A DNA stretch of 64,000 nt from NCBI RefSeq assembly GCF_947495715.1, contig NZ_CANLZU010000012.1, positions 60,775-124,774 on the forward strand. The letters are read 5' to 3'. This DNA comes from an uncultured Oceanisphaera sp. (GTDB taxonomy: Bacteria > Pseudomonadota > Gammaproteobacteria > Enterobacterales > Aeromonadaceae). Numbering within the stretch: position 1 is the first letter of the stretch; every line of letters starts with the position of its first letter. Under the pieces are notes generated by a model. It saw nothing but the letters and a program-made list of their open reading frames with translations, made no database searches and was not told where the DNA came from. Both the position numbers and the translations under genes were made by a program. Positions 1 to 8,026 of this stretch are shown piece by piece.

Positions 1-2
1 CC

Positions 3-743
3 ACCACTTTTATCATCGATCAAACGGTCAATGGCTACGGCCTGATGCTGCAGAACTTTATTCGCATGAGCCTGTGGACCGATCCGGTAGAAGGCGGCTC
101 CTTCCCGACCTCCTGGACCGTCTTCTACTGGGCCTACTGGATGACCTATGTGCCCTTTATGGCGCTGTTTGTCACCAAGGTGTCTGCCGGTCGTACCCTG
201 AGAGAAGTGATTGCCAGCATGGTGCTGGGTGGCAGTGCCGGCTGTTTCATCTTCTTTGGTGTGCTGGGCAGCTTCAGCATGAGCGCGCACCTCAATGAAC
301 TGATCAACCTGACCGAGTCACTCAACACCGCCGGCGGCTCCGCCACCGTGGTGGCGGTGATGAAGACATTGCCGTTCAGCTCGCTGTTTATTGTGATGTT
401 TGCGGTGATGTCAGTCCTGTTTCTGGCCACCACGCTCGATTCCGCCTCCTTTACCCTGGCGGCAACGGCGGCAAACCAGCTGGATGAAAATGCCAACCCG
501 CCCACCTCGTTGCGTCTGTTCTGGTGTCTGATCCTGGCGGCGGTCCCCCTGGCCATGATGTTTATCGACGCACCGCTCAGCACGGTGCAAACACTGGCCA
601 TCGTCACCTCGCTGCCGCTGATGGTGGTGATCTTCATCATGCTGTACGGCTTCTTCCGCTGGATAAATGGCCAGGAAACCGTAAGTGAGCAACAAGAGCA
701 AACGGTGGAGCAAGCAGCCGTGATATCGGTACCGGCCGACTGA
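3..743 (+). CDS. BCCT family transporter, C-terminal part (5' truncated by window edge)
   Basis: The reading frame is open from base 3, so the gene starts outside the window; about 246 residues are visible. This is the C-terminal half of a betaine/choline/carnitine transporter, a sodium- or proton-coupled inner-membrane carrier for quaternary amines. The family signature is clear: a WTDP motif, then FYWAYWMTYVPF, then GRTLREV on a cytoplasmic loop, followed by at least four hydrophobic helices and a short charged, Glu/Gln-rich tail. The substrate cannot be told from this part; the conserved aromatic substrate box lies upstream. It is followed by a strong intrinsic terminator, so it is the last gene of its transcript. 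Family call secure, substrate unknown. Confidence 0.9.
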   Translation, partial: TTFIIDQTVNGYGLMLQNFIRMSLWTDPVEGGSFPTSWTVFYWAYWMTYVPFMALFVTKVSAGRTLREVIASMVLGGSAGCFIFFGVLGSFSMSAHLNELINLTESLNTAGGSATVVAVMKTLPFSSLFIVMFAVMSVLFLATTLDSASFTLAATAANQLDENANPPTSLRLFWCLILAAVPLAMMFIDAPLSTVQTLAIVTSLPLMVVIFIMLYGFFRWINGQETVSEQQEQTVEQAAVISVPAD

Positions 744-767
744 GGCCGTGGCTGAACACCTGATGTG

Positions 768-799
768 AAAGGGCAGAAGCGCAAGCTTCTGCCCTTTTT
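768..799 (+). terminator. Intrinsic terminator after the BCCT gene
   Basis: A perfect 10-bp stem (771-780 with 785-794), GCAA loop, A-rich 5' flank and a run of five T. It lies 25 bases past the BCCT stop codon. Confidence 0.9.
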
Positions 800-1372
800 C
801 ATATTGAGCCACCGTGGCACAACCCTCGGCTCGCCACCATACTCAGCACCGAGTGATACCAATTTGAATAAAGATCTGATCATTTTTTAAACCCGAGCTC
901 AGAGGCAACACAGCCGCCTCCCACGACACGCCATGGGCTAAGGCCATCTGCGCTTGGCGATGGCTGCAAACATTCACTGGATGTTTGGTCCATCACCAAA
1001 CTTGATGCAGACAGCAAGCTGCCCCCTGAGGGCTCAGGAAATGCCGTCTGACCGTCAGGGATGACAGGAATGCCGAAACGGCAGGAGCATTTTTCGGCCA
1101 TGGCATTTCATGGTCGTGGCAGTCGATCTCTGTTGCCTCTTCTCGAGCACCGAGTTGCCTGTAAACGACGCTAACAGGCAACTCCTTGGCATCAGAGAGG
1201 ATAAAGGGATCTGCTCCGCCGACCCTCCGCGCCAAGGATGGCGCGGCGGAGCCTACATGGAGGTATTCACGGCGTGTCGGCGGAGCGGGGCCTTTGTCCG
1301 ATCTTTACAGAGCAACCAAATAGATAGGTTCTTAATCCCTTTGGTATGAGATCAACTCGAGGAGTACAACCC
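800..1372. other. Gene-free stretch with hairpins and one dispersed repeat
   Basis: No convincing gene. It holds an 11-bp perfect inverted repeat (1152-1162 with 1174-1184, loop of 11), a GC-rich palindromic stretch around 1018-1100, and one copy of the dispersed element described at 1199-1299. Short open frames here have no ribosome-binding site and no recognisable protein. The last bases hold the ribosome-binding site of the VOC gene. Confidence 0.6.
1199..1299 (-). repeat. Dispersed palindromic element, copy A
   Basis: About 100 bases with terminal inverted repeats (GGAYAAAGGG..GCTCCGCCGAC and its complement) around an inner core that, read on the minus strand, begins CCGACACGCCGT and contains a second small palindrome built on GCCATCCTTGGC. 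Related copies are at 23186-23311, 35837-35936 and 35992-36091. No coding capacity. It looks like a REP/MITE-type element; no transposase is near. Confidence 0.75.
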
Positions 1373-1792
1373 ATGGCGCACATTCACTACCCCCGCCTCA
1401 CCCACATCGCCCTGCATGTGCAGGACATAGAAGCCTGCATCCGTTTCTACCGCGACTTCTGCGGCATGGTCGAGACTCACCGGCGCGACAAGCCACCGCA
1501 AATCATCGTCTGGCTGGCGGAGCCCGGCCGTGAACGAGACTTCATCTTCGTGTTGATGAACGGCGGCGAGGATCTGCAGCTGTCCGAACACGACTACCGC
1601 CATTTCGGCTTCGCCCTGCCCAGTCGGGCGGCGGTGGACGAGATTGCCCGCCGGGCCGACGCCGCCGGGTGCCTGATCTGGCTACCCAGAGACGAGCCCT
1701 GGCCGGTGGGCTATTACTGCGGCGTGAAGGATCCCAACGGTAACTACGTGGAATTCAGCCACGGCCAGCCATTGGGGCTACCCGAAGAGTAA
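1373..1792 (+). CDS. VOC (glyoxalase/dioxygenase superfamily) protein
   Basis: A 139-residue single-domain protein of the vicinal oxygen chelate fold. The two beta-alpha-beta-beta-beta modules are visible: the first opens with LTHIALHVQDIEACIRFY, a typical metal-ligand His start, and the second ends with DPNGNYVEFSH, where the Glu is the usual last metal ligand. Members are metal-dependent lyases, dioxygenases or resistance proteins, so the reaction cannot be assigned. The start is ATG 1373, 8 bases after a GAGGAG site, in preference to an upstream in-frame ATG at 1346. It stands alone; the next gene is convergent, with only 15 bases between the stops. Confidence 0.85.
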   Translation: MAHIHYPRLTHIALHVQDIEACIRFYRDFCGMVETHRRDKPPQIIVWLAEPGRERDFIFVLMNGGEDLQLSEHDYRHFGFALPSRAAVDEIARRADAAGCLIWLPRDEPWPVGYYCGVKDPNGNYVEFSHGQPLGLPEE

Positions 1793-1807
1793 GCGCCTGC
1801 CGAACGC

Positions 1808-3745
1808 TCAGCGTCCTTCCCGATTCAGGGCCGCCGCCGGCTCGGCCGCCTTGTCGGCGACAAAATCCACCGCGCCCTCATTGGTGATCTGCTGCACCAA
1901 TACCGGCTCGCCGGCGTCGTTGAAGCGCACATAGCCGATACCGGAACGGTTCAGCAATCGCTCGCCTTTTGATGCCGATACCGGCGGATGCGGGGTAATC
2001 TCCAACCGCCGCCGCCGGGTAAACCAGTTCAGCGGTGAACGGGGGGCATAGAGCCAGCGGTTGAGCCGGTCCAGTACATCCAGCAGCCGGGCCGGAAACT
2101 CGTTCTTGATGCCGCTGCTGGTGATTTGCCAGATATGCGGCTCCCCGCCCCGATGCCGCAACTTGATGTCGTACATGAAGGAGTAATGCACGTCTCCCGA
2201 CAGGATCACGTAGTTGGCCGGGGTGCGGGCATGGCGGAAGATGTTGAGGATCACGTTGGCGGTGCCCTTGTGAGCCATCCAGTTTTCCGCATCCACCAGC
2301 AATGGCTTGCCGAACCAGGTGAAGATCTTCTGGATCACCTCGATAAGCTTGACCCCGAACACCGGCGTCGGTGACACGATCACCACGGCGTCATGGTGCA
2401 GCAACTCCCCCTGCAGCTCGGTCAATGCTTCCCAGTCCATCAGCCCCGAAGGGCGATCGAAATTGGACTCGGCACGCCAGCGGCGGGTGCGGGTATCCAG
2501 CACCAGCAGCTTGGGGCTGGTCGGCAGGTGATAGTGCCAGCGTTCGAATTTCAGCAGGTGATCGATCAGTCGATCCTGTTGCTGTGCTTCCGGCTTTCTG
2601 CTCCAGGCATAGAGCAAGGCCAGCGGATCACCCTTGAAGGCATCCGGATCGTTACCCCAGCCCTGACAGATCGAATAGCCCACCAGCGCATTGCCGATGA
2701 TCCGGCGAGAAAAAGGGTGGCCGTAGGCACTCTGCTCCCAGGCGGCGGTCAGGTTCCAGTCGTCGGTGACATCATGATCATCGAAGATCATCAGGGTCGG
2801 CAGGTGTGCCAGCAGACGCCGTACCGCCGACAAGCCTTCCACAAAGGCCGCCAGCCGCGTGCGCTCGGTCTGGTATTGACGCTGTCGCTCCGGGCTCAAC
2901 TCCGGCTGATAATCCGACAGCCCACGCCAGGGCTCCGGCGACCAGACCAGCAGATACATGGCCAGTACCTCGGCCAGGGTAATCAGGTGGTTGTCGGCAC
3001 TGCTGGTGGTAAAAATGGGCTTGCGCGCCCCTTCGAAGAAACGCTGCTGCAGCGTCCGGTTGCCTTGATTACTGGGCAGCAGTTCGCTGCGGCGGTAGTA
3101 GTTGAGCGGGCTGGCAAACAGCTCTTCACTATTGGCAACCAGGGCGCCGTCCAGCGTTTCCGGATACAGGCCCAGCTCTTCAATCAACTGATGAATGGCG
3201 GTCAGCATGGGGCCGGCCACATCGTCCGCATAAATCTGATCGCCGCTCAGCATCAAGACCGCCGGGCGCTTGAGTGGCTGCTGGTGGCATTGTTGCAGCC
3301 AGCTATCGGCCGCCACCAGCCCGTCGTCTGCGGCGTGATGAGGCTTGCGACAGGAGCCGTGCAGTATTTCTTCCAGCCGGCTGCGGATCACCAGCTGCGG
3401 CAGCGGCTCGCCCGGGTAGCACAGATCCGGCGCCCAGTCGGCCATGCCGTGCCATTCATCCTGCTCCGACGCACGCCACTGCAGATCGTAGGCCACCAGG
3501 GTATCGGCCGGCAGCGGCGTGTCGAGTTCGAGATCCAGTAACTGAATAAAGCAGCGCTCTCCTACCCGCACTTCTTGCTGCCGGTCTCCGCTGAATACCA
3601 GTGGGCTGCGCTCCGGCAGCAACAGGCGAAATTGCAGTGGGGTTCGGCTGGCCAGCCAGAATACCAGCCGTTCGCAACTGGTCCGGCGCAGCATGGGACC
3701 GGCGAGAATGGTTGAACGCATGTGGTGCTCGATGAATAAAGTCAT
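1808..3745 (-). CDS. PhoD-like metallophosphoesterase (alkaline phosphatase D family)
   Basis: About 645 residues of a calcineurin-like phosphoesterase of the PhoD type. Visible metal-site motifs are LMLSGDQIYADD (Asp ligand), MIFDDHDVTDDWN (the DDHD signature) and YVILSGDVHYSF (GDVH) near the C-terminus. An N-terminal beta-rich region of about 120 residues precedes the catalytic domain, as in PhoD proteins. There is no signal peptide or Tat motif, so it is probably cytoplasmic, unlike secreted PhoD. The start is uncertain: ATG 3745 is chosen; ATG 3721 fits equally well because the ILAGPMLRR homology begins right after it, and a GTG at 3826 would add an unconserved tail. Substrate unknown (phosphodiester or phosphomonoester). 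Confidence 0.85.
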   Translation of the reverse strand: MTLFIEHHMRSTILAGPMLRRTSCERLVFWLASRTPLQFRLLLPERSPLVFSGDRQQEVRVGERCFIQLLDLELDTPLPADTLVAYDLQWRASEQDEWHGMADWAPDLCYPGEPLPQLVIRSRLEEILHGSCRKPHHAADDGLVAADSWLQQCHQQPLKRPAVLMLSGDQIYADDVAGPMLTAIHQLIEELGLYPETLDGALVANSEELFASPLNYYRRSELLPSNQGNRTLQQRFFEGARKPIFTTSSADNHLITLAEVLAMYLLVWSPEPWRGLSDYQPELSPERQRQYQTERTRLAAFVEGLSAVRRLLAHLPTLMIFDDHDVTDDWNLTAAWEQSAYGHPFSRRIIGNALVGYSICQGWGNDPDAFKGDPLALLYAWSRKPEAQQQDRLIDHLLKFERWHYHLPTSPKLLVLDTRTRRWRAESNFDRPSGLMDWEALTELQGELLHHDAVVIVSPTPVFGVKLIEVIQKIFTWFGKPLLVDAENWMAHKGTANVILNIFRHARTPANYVILSGDVHYSFMYDIKLRHRGGEPHIWQITSSGIKNEFPARLLDVLDRLNRWLYAPRSPLNWFTRRRRLEITPHPPVSASKGERLLNRSGIGYVRFNDAGEPVLVQQITNEGAVDFVADKAAEPAAALNREGR

Positions 3746-3927
3746 GTCCGCATCATAACGGGGCCGGTCATCGCTTGAAAAGACAAGCCGCCCACGCTGC
3801 CGCTGGCATCGCTCGAAATCGTGCACTTTATTGTCTTAAATTGCAGCTTGCGATACTAGTTTCAATGACAAATGGAAGGCAAAATGATACAAGATTGTGA
3901 ACAACTGATAACACAGTGAGATCAAGG

Positions 3928-5598
3928 ATGAACCGACTTTCCATCAGGCAAAAAATACTGCTGCTGGCACTGCTGCCCCTGACGCTACTCGCCGCCGTCA
4001 GCACCTGGGTGAATGTAAACCAGTCGCTGCGGCTCAAGGAGTTGAGCGGTGAAAGCCTGCATCGCTCTTTGTTCGATGCCCGCAAGCAACAGCTGGCCAA
4101 TTACATGGAACTGGCGGTAAGTGGCATTAGTCCCCTGCTGCAACAAGGCAGGATCGACGCCGCCAAGGCCCAGCTGCGCCGGCTGCGCTTCGATGACGGC
4201 AGCGGCTACTTCTTTGTTTACAACGGCGACGGGGTACAGGTAGTCAGTGCCGATAATCCGGCGCGGGAAGGGAACAATTATCTCAACTCCACCAGCCCGG
4301 ACGGACGCCATCTGGTGCAGGAATACGTAGCCCTGGGTCGCCAGGGCGGCGGGTACGTCGAATACCGCTGGCCGAGACCGGATTCGACCGAGGGCGCACC
4401 CAAGCTGGCCAACATTACCCCGATTCCGGGTAGCGACTGGCTGCTGGGCACCGGCTTCTACATCGATGATCTGCAGGCCACCGTGGCCGGGCTGGAGCAG
4501 GAGCTCTCCGCGTCGGTACGTCAGGGCCTGATTAACTCCGCCCTGTCTGCCGCCCTGCTGCTGGCGCTGATTGCCGCCGCCGGTCTGGTGATGGCGCGCA
4601 GTATTCACGCCCCCATCCGTCAGGCGGTGTCCACCATGGAAGACATTGCCCGGGGTGAAGGCGATCTGACCCGCCGGCTCGATACCGGTCATGGCCATGA
4701 GCTGGGCGTGCTGGCCCGCTCGTTCAACCACTTTGCCGGCCAGATCAGCACCCTGGTGCAAAGCACCCGCCAGTCGGCCGATACCCTGCAGGAAGCCAGT
4801 GCCGAGCTGCAGCGCTTTATGGACGAAACCGAAACCGGCATCAGCCGCCAGCATCACGAAAGCGATCAACTGGCCACCGCCATGAACCAGATGTCGGCCA
4901 CCGCGCAGGAAGTCGCGGCCAGTGCCGCCCAGGCCGCCGATGCGGCCCGCCAGGCAGAACATCAGGTCTCGGGAGCCCAGCAGCTGCTGCAGGGCGCCAT
5001 CACCGTCATCGACGGGCTGGAAAGCCAGGTAGCCAGCGGCGTGGAGATCATTCAACGACTGGGGCTGGAGTCGGAACAGATTGGCTCGGTACTCGACGTG
5101 ATCCGCGGCATTGCCGAACAGACCAATCTGCTGGCACTCAACGCCGCCATCGAGGCGGCCCGGGCCGGCGAGCAGGGCCGTGGCTTCGCGGTGGTGGCCG
5201 ACGAGGTGCGCACCCTGGCCGGACGCACCCAGAGCAGCACCGAAGAGATTCACAACATGATCAATCGGTTGCAACAGGGGTCCAAGGACGCGGTACAGGC
5301 TATCGAAAGCATTCGTGATCGCAGCAGCCACACTGTGACCGAGGCCCGTCGCATCGACGATGCGCTGGTCGATATCGGCACCGCCGTCAATACCATCAAC
5401 TGCATGAACGAGCAGATTGCCAGCGCCGCCGAAGAGCAGACCCAGGTGTCGGAAAGCATCAACGTCAACGTGCATCAGATTGTGGCCATTGCCGAGCAGA
5501 CCAACGCCGGCTCCCGCGCCGCCAGCCAGACCAGCCGCCAGGTTGGCGAGCTGGCCAACAGCCTGCAGCAACTGGTAGGTCGCTATCGCACCAGCTGA
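3928..5598 (+). CDS. Methyl-accepting chemotaxis protein with a periplasmic Cache sensor
   Basis: A 556-residue chemoreceptor: a TM helix at about 8-28, a periplasmic single-Cache domain at about 35-190 (with GSGYFFVYNGDGVQVV and GSDWLLGTGFYIDD, typical of sCache_2), a second TM helix at about 198-222, a HAMP domain, and a long signalling coiled coil whose tip carries the highly conserved IAEQTNLLALNAAIEAARAG stretch that contacts CheA/CheW. There is no C-terminal NWETF-type tether for CheR/CheB. sCache_2 domains bind small organic acids and related metabolites; the ligand is not predictable here, although neighbouring genes handle purines and taurine. ATG 3928 is preferred; a GTG at 3916 would add four residues. 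Monocistronic. Confidence 0.93.
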   Translation: MNRLSIRQKILLLALLPLTLLAAVSTWVNVNQSLRLKELSGESLHRSLFDARKQQLANYMELAVSGISPLLQQGRIDAAKAQLRRLRFDDGSGYFFVYNGDGVQVVSADNPAREGNNYLNSTSPDGRHLVQEYVALGRQGGGYVEYRWPRPDSTEGAPKLANITPIPGSDWLLGTGFYIDDLQATVAGLEQELSASVRQGLINSALSAALLLALIAAAGLVMARSIHAPIRQAVSTMEDIARGEGDLTRRLDTGHGHELGVLARSFNHFAGQISTLVQSTRQSADTLQEASAELQRFMDETETGISRQHHESDQLATAMNQMSATAQEVAASAAQAADAARQAEHQVSGAQQLLQGAITVIDGLESQVASGVEIIQRLGLESEQIGSVLDVIRGIAEQTNLLALNAAIEAARAGEQGRGFAVVADEVRTLAGRTQSSTEEIHNMINRLQQGSKDAVQAIESIRDRSSHTVTEARRIDDALVDIGTAVNTINCMNEQIASAAEEQTQVSESINVNVHQIVAIAEQTNAGSRAASQTSRQVGELANSLQQLVGRYRTS

Positions 5599-5637
5599 TC
5601 TGCCGCTCACTCGGCAAACAGGAGAGTAACGTTAACG

Positions 5638-5671
5638 TGCGCCAGTCAGGATGAAAGTCCCGACTGGCGCA
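5638..5671. other. Stem-loop after the chemoreceptor gene
   Basis: A perfect 10-bp stem (5638-5647 with 5662-5671) and 14-base loop, 40 bases past the stop. There is no T run, so it may stabilise the mRNA end or act as a weak terminator. Confidence 0.5.
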
Positions 5672-5783
5672 ACGCGTTTATAGCGGCGCCACTCGCTTGC
5701 GAATGACTTGCAGATGAATAGGTAGCTTAGACTCCCGCCCTTCTTTACCATGGGCTCAGTGTCTTATCAGGAATCACCTACCC

Positions 5784-6842
5784 ATGCGTGAAAAACTCGA
5801 ACAACGCTCTTTTCTGTTTATGCTGCTGCTGGTCAGCCTGCTGTTCGGGCTGGTGCTCAAGCCCTTCTGGGGCGCCATTTTCTGGGCCTGCGCCATCGGC
5901 GTCATCTTCTCTCCGCTGCAGGAGCGCATTCTGCGCCTGATTGGTCACAAGCCCAATCGCGCCGCCCTGCTGACCCTGCTGATCTGCATGGTCATAGTGG
6001 TGCTGCCGGTACTGCTGATCGCCACCTCCTTCATTCAGGAAGGGCTGGCGCTGTACCAGCGCATCGACAAGGGCGAGATAAATCCGGCCGGCTGGCTGGA
6101 GCAGATGCGCCACGCCTTTCCGCTGGTGCCCGAGCTGTTCGAACGACTGGGCGTCGATGTCGACAGCATTCGCCAGAAGCTGTCCGAAGGCGCCGTCGCC
6201 ACCAGTAAACTGATGGCAGAAAAGGCGCTCGGCGCCGGTCAGAGCACCTTCACCTTTCTGATGAACGTGGCGCTGATGCTCTATCTGAGCTTCTTTCTGC
6301 TGCGCGATGGCCACCATCTTATCGAGGTGCTGGTCAAGGCGCTGCCGCTGGGTGATGCCCGTGAACGCCGGCTGTTCAGCAAGTTTTCGGAAGTCACCCG
6401 GGCCACGGTCAAGGGCAACATTCTGGTCGCCATGGTACAGGGCGCCCTGGGGGGCTTTATTTTCTGGGCGCTGTCCATTCCCGGCCCGCTGCTGTGGGGG
6501 GTGGTGATGGCCTTTCTGTCGTTGATTCCGGCGGTGGGAGCCGGTCTGGTATGGCTGCCGGTGGCGTTATACCTCTATGCCAGCGGCGACTGGATTGCCG
6601 GCTCGGTGCTGGTCGGCTTCGGCGCCCTGGTGATTGGCCTGGCCGATAATGTACTGCGCCCCTTGCTGGTCGGCCGTGACACCAAGCTGCCCGATTATCT
6701 GGTGCTGTTTTCCACTCTCGGCGGGCTGAGTCTGATGGGCATCAATGGCTTTGTGATAGGCCCGCTGGTCGCGGCACTGTTTCTGGTGGTCTGGGACATT
6801 TTCACCCAGGAATTCAACGGCGAGGATCCGTACAAGTCTTGA
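5784..6842 (+). CDS. AI-2E family transporter (PerM/YdiK-like)
   Basis: A 352-residue polytopic membrane protein with about eight hydrophobic helices: a pair near the N-terminus (residues 9-47), one at about 60-82, an extended soluble stretch at about 85-150, then helices to the end. The segment LADNVLRPLLVGRDTKLPD is the conserved family motif. The family was named for the AI-2 exporter TqsA, but members such as PerM and sodium/proton antiporters have other roles, so the substrate is not assignable. ATG 5784 is about 10 bases after an AGGA site. It is monocistronic and convergent with allA. Confidence 0.88.
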   Translation: MREKLEQRSFLFMLLLVSLLFGLVLKPFWGAIFWACAIGVIFSPLQERILRLIGHKPNRAALLTLLICMVIVVLPVLLIATSFIQEGLALYQRIDKGEINPAGWLEQMRHAFPLVPELFERLGVDVDSIRQKLSEGAVATSKLMAEKALGAGQSTFTFLMNVALMLYLSFFLLRDGHHLIEVLVKALPLGDARERRLFSKFSEVTRATVKGNILVAMVQGALGGFIFWALSIPGPLLWGVVMAFLSLIPAVGAGLVWLPVALYLYASGDWIAGSVLVGFGALVIGLADNVLRPLLVGRDTKLPDYLVLFSTLGGLSLMGINGFVIGPLVAALFLVVWDIFTQEFNGEDPYKS

Positions 6843-6852
6843 GATGTAAGAT

Positions 6853-6894
6853 GTGAGGTGTGAGGTGTGAGGTGTGAGGTGTGAGGTGTGAGGT
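6853..6894. repeat. 7-bp tandem repeat, six exact units (GTGAGGT)n
   Basis: Six perfect head-to-tail copies of GTGAGGT start 10 bases after the stop of the AI-2E gene and are preceded by degenerate units (GAGATGTAAGAT). The array lies between convergent genes, so copy-number change would not alter a protein. A slipped-strand microsatellite. Confidence 0.95.
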
Positions 6895-6903
6895 GAAATA
6901 AGA

Positions 6904-6931
6904 TTTCCTCTTGCCGGGCGGCAAGAGGAAA
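6904..6931. terminator. Hairpin between convergent AI-2E and allA genes
   Basis: A 12-bp stem (6904-6915 with 6920-6931) and 4-base loop. Flanks are A-rich on one side and mixed on the other, so terminator strength is modest in either direction. It is the only candidate stop signal for the two convergent transcripts. Confidence 0.6.
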
Positions 6932-6941
6932 AGGGCACAAC

Positions 6942-7451
6942 TTAGTCGAGTTCTACGGTGAGCTGAATGGACTCATCGAAGAAGAATTCGTCACAGTTGT
7001 TACCGGGACCACTGCGGTCAACCACCAGGAACTCGTCGTCATCGCGCAGCGCCATGATCGGATGGTGCCAGACGCCACTATGATAGTTGACGCCCTGACG
7101 AGCGCTTGCGCGGAAGGCGCGCACCGTGCTGGGGTCTATGTTCAGGCTGCCGTCGCCAACGGGCGCCACCACCAGCAGAAACTCGTGGCCAAACAGCGGA
7201 ATGAAAGACTGGGAACCGAACGGGTGACGTTCCAGCATTTTCACCTGCAGCGGATATTCCAGAGTCTTGGCACGAAAAATATTGATAATGCCCTGGCCTT
7301 CTTCATCCAGCTGCACATCACCCAGCTTGTGATAACGACGGGTAGAACCGTTGTTGATCATGAAGTAGTCACGGCCTTCAGACTCGATAACGTCGCCAAA
7401 GGGGGCGAACGCTTCTTTGGTCAGCGGCTCTATCTTGAGAGTCTTGATCAT
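6942..7451 (-). CDS. allA: Ureidoglycolate lyase
   Basis: A 169-residue cupin-type enzyme that splits (S)-ureidoglycolate into glyoxylate and urea, the last step of allantoin breakdown; cytosolic. Family features are the opening IEPLTKEAFAPFGDVIE, then RDYFMINNGSTRRYHKLG, then LERHPFGSQSF and the C-terminal GVWHHPI motif of the cupin core. The start ATG 7451 follows GGAGA by six bases; an upstream in-frame extension to 7493 has no ribosome site. It is the third gene of puuE-uraD-allA, but a strong terminator lies between uraD and allA. Allantoicase, which would supply its substrate, is not in the window. Confidence 0.93.
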   Translation of the reverse strand: MIKTLKIEPLTKEAFAPFGDVIESEGRDYFMINNGSTRRYHKLGDVQLDEEGQGIINIFRAKTLEYPLQVKMLERHPFGSQSFIPLFGHEFLLVVAPVGDGSLNIDPSTVRAFRASARQGVNYHSGVWHHPIMALRDDDEFLVVDRSGPGNNCDEFFFDESIQLTVELD

Positions 7452-7471
7452 TTCTGTCTCCGAAAACGAAT

Positions 7472-7497
7472 AAAAAAACGGGGTGACTGACACCCCG
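7472..7497 (-). terminator. Intrinsic terminator between uraD and allA
   Basis: On the minus strand: a 7-bp GC-rich stem (7491-7497 with 7479-7485), 5-base loop and seven T. It sits 14 bases past the uraD stop and 20 bases before allA, so allA receives only read-through unless a promoter lies in or before the hairpin. Confidence 0.85.
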
Positions 7498-7510
7498 CCT
7501 CTCTTCTAGA

Positions 7511-8026
7511 TTACATAGCGCTCAGTCGAAACTCGGCAATCTTGTTGATTTCTTTGACCGCACGAGCAAATTCGGTGTCGTAGTCGTTGTGAATACGCTC
7601 TTCGAATGCCGCCAGGATCTGGTGCCGGTTAGAGCCTCTTACCGCCATGATGAACGGAAACTGGAACTTTTCCTTGTAGGCGTTGTTCAGGAAAGTGAAG
7701 CGCTCGAATTCTTCGGCGTTGCACTCGCTGATGCCGGCGCCGGCCTGCTCGCTGGTAGAGGCTTCGGTCAGCTCGCCGCGCTGGGCAGCCTTGCCGGCCA
7801 AATCCGGGTGAGCGTTGATCAGGTCGAGCTGTGCTTTCTTGTCGGCGTTGCCCATCACTGCCGCCATGCGGCCGTGCAGTTGCTCGATGTTGTCATCTTC
7901 CGTAGTCAGGCCCTGATCGAAGGTCTGCTCGGCCACCCAGGGAGAGTGCTCGTAGATGTCGGCGAACGCGGCCACAAACTCGTCGCGGCTCATGGAGCTA
8001 GGAGTACAGGTAGTAAAACGGCTCAT
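7511..8026 (-). CDS. uraD: 2-oxo-4-hydroxy-4-carboxy-5-ureidoimidazoline (OHCU) decarboxylase
   Basis: A 171-residue alpha-helical enzyme that decarboxylates OHCU to S-allantoin, the third step from urate. The catalytic motif is INAHPDLAGKAA with His73; the following TEASTSEQAGAG and the C-terminal FPFIMAVRG and RIHNDYDTEF segments are family hallmarks. Length is normal. The start codon overlaps the puuE stop by one base (TAATG), so the two are translationally coupled. Together with UraH (divergent, 1.3 kb away) it channels unstable hydroxyisourate to the S enantiomer of allantoin. Confidence 0.95.
   Translation of the reverse strand: MSRFTTCTPSSMSRDEFVAAFADIYEHSPWVAEQTFDQGLTTEDDNIEQLHGRMAAVMGNADKKAQLDLINAHPDLAGKAAQRGELTEASTSEQAGAGISECNAEEFERFTFLNNAYKEKFQFPFIMAVRGSNRHQILAAFEERIHNDYDTEFARAVKEINKIAEFRLSAM

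Noticed and set aside
880..1235. Short overlapping open frames in the gap after the BCCT gene
   Set aside because: No ribosome sites, mutually overlapping, and they run through hairpins and the dispersed repeat.
3985..5610. 541-codon open frame on the minus strand opposite the chemoreceptor gene
   Set aside because: Exact shadow of the MCP; Gly/His/Gln-rich low-information sequence, no ribosome site, and the plus-strand protein is unmistakable.
6853..6894. Heptamer array as a CRISPR
   Set aside because: Units are 7 bases without spacers and there are no cas genes.
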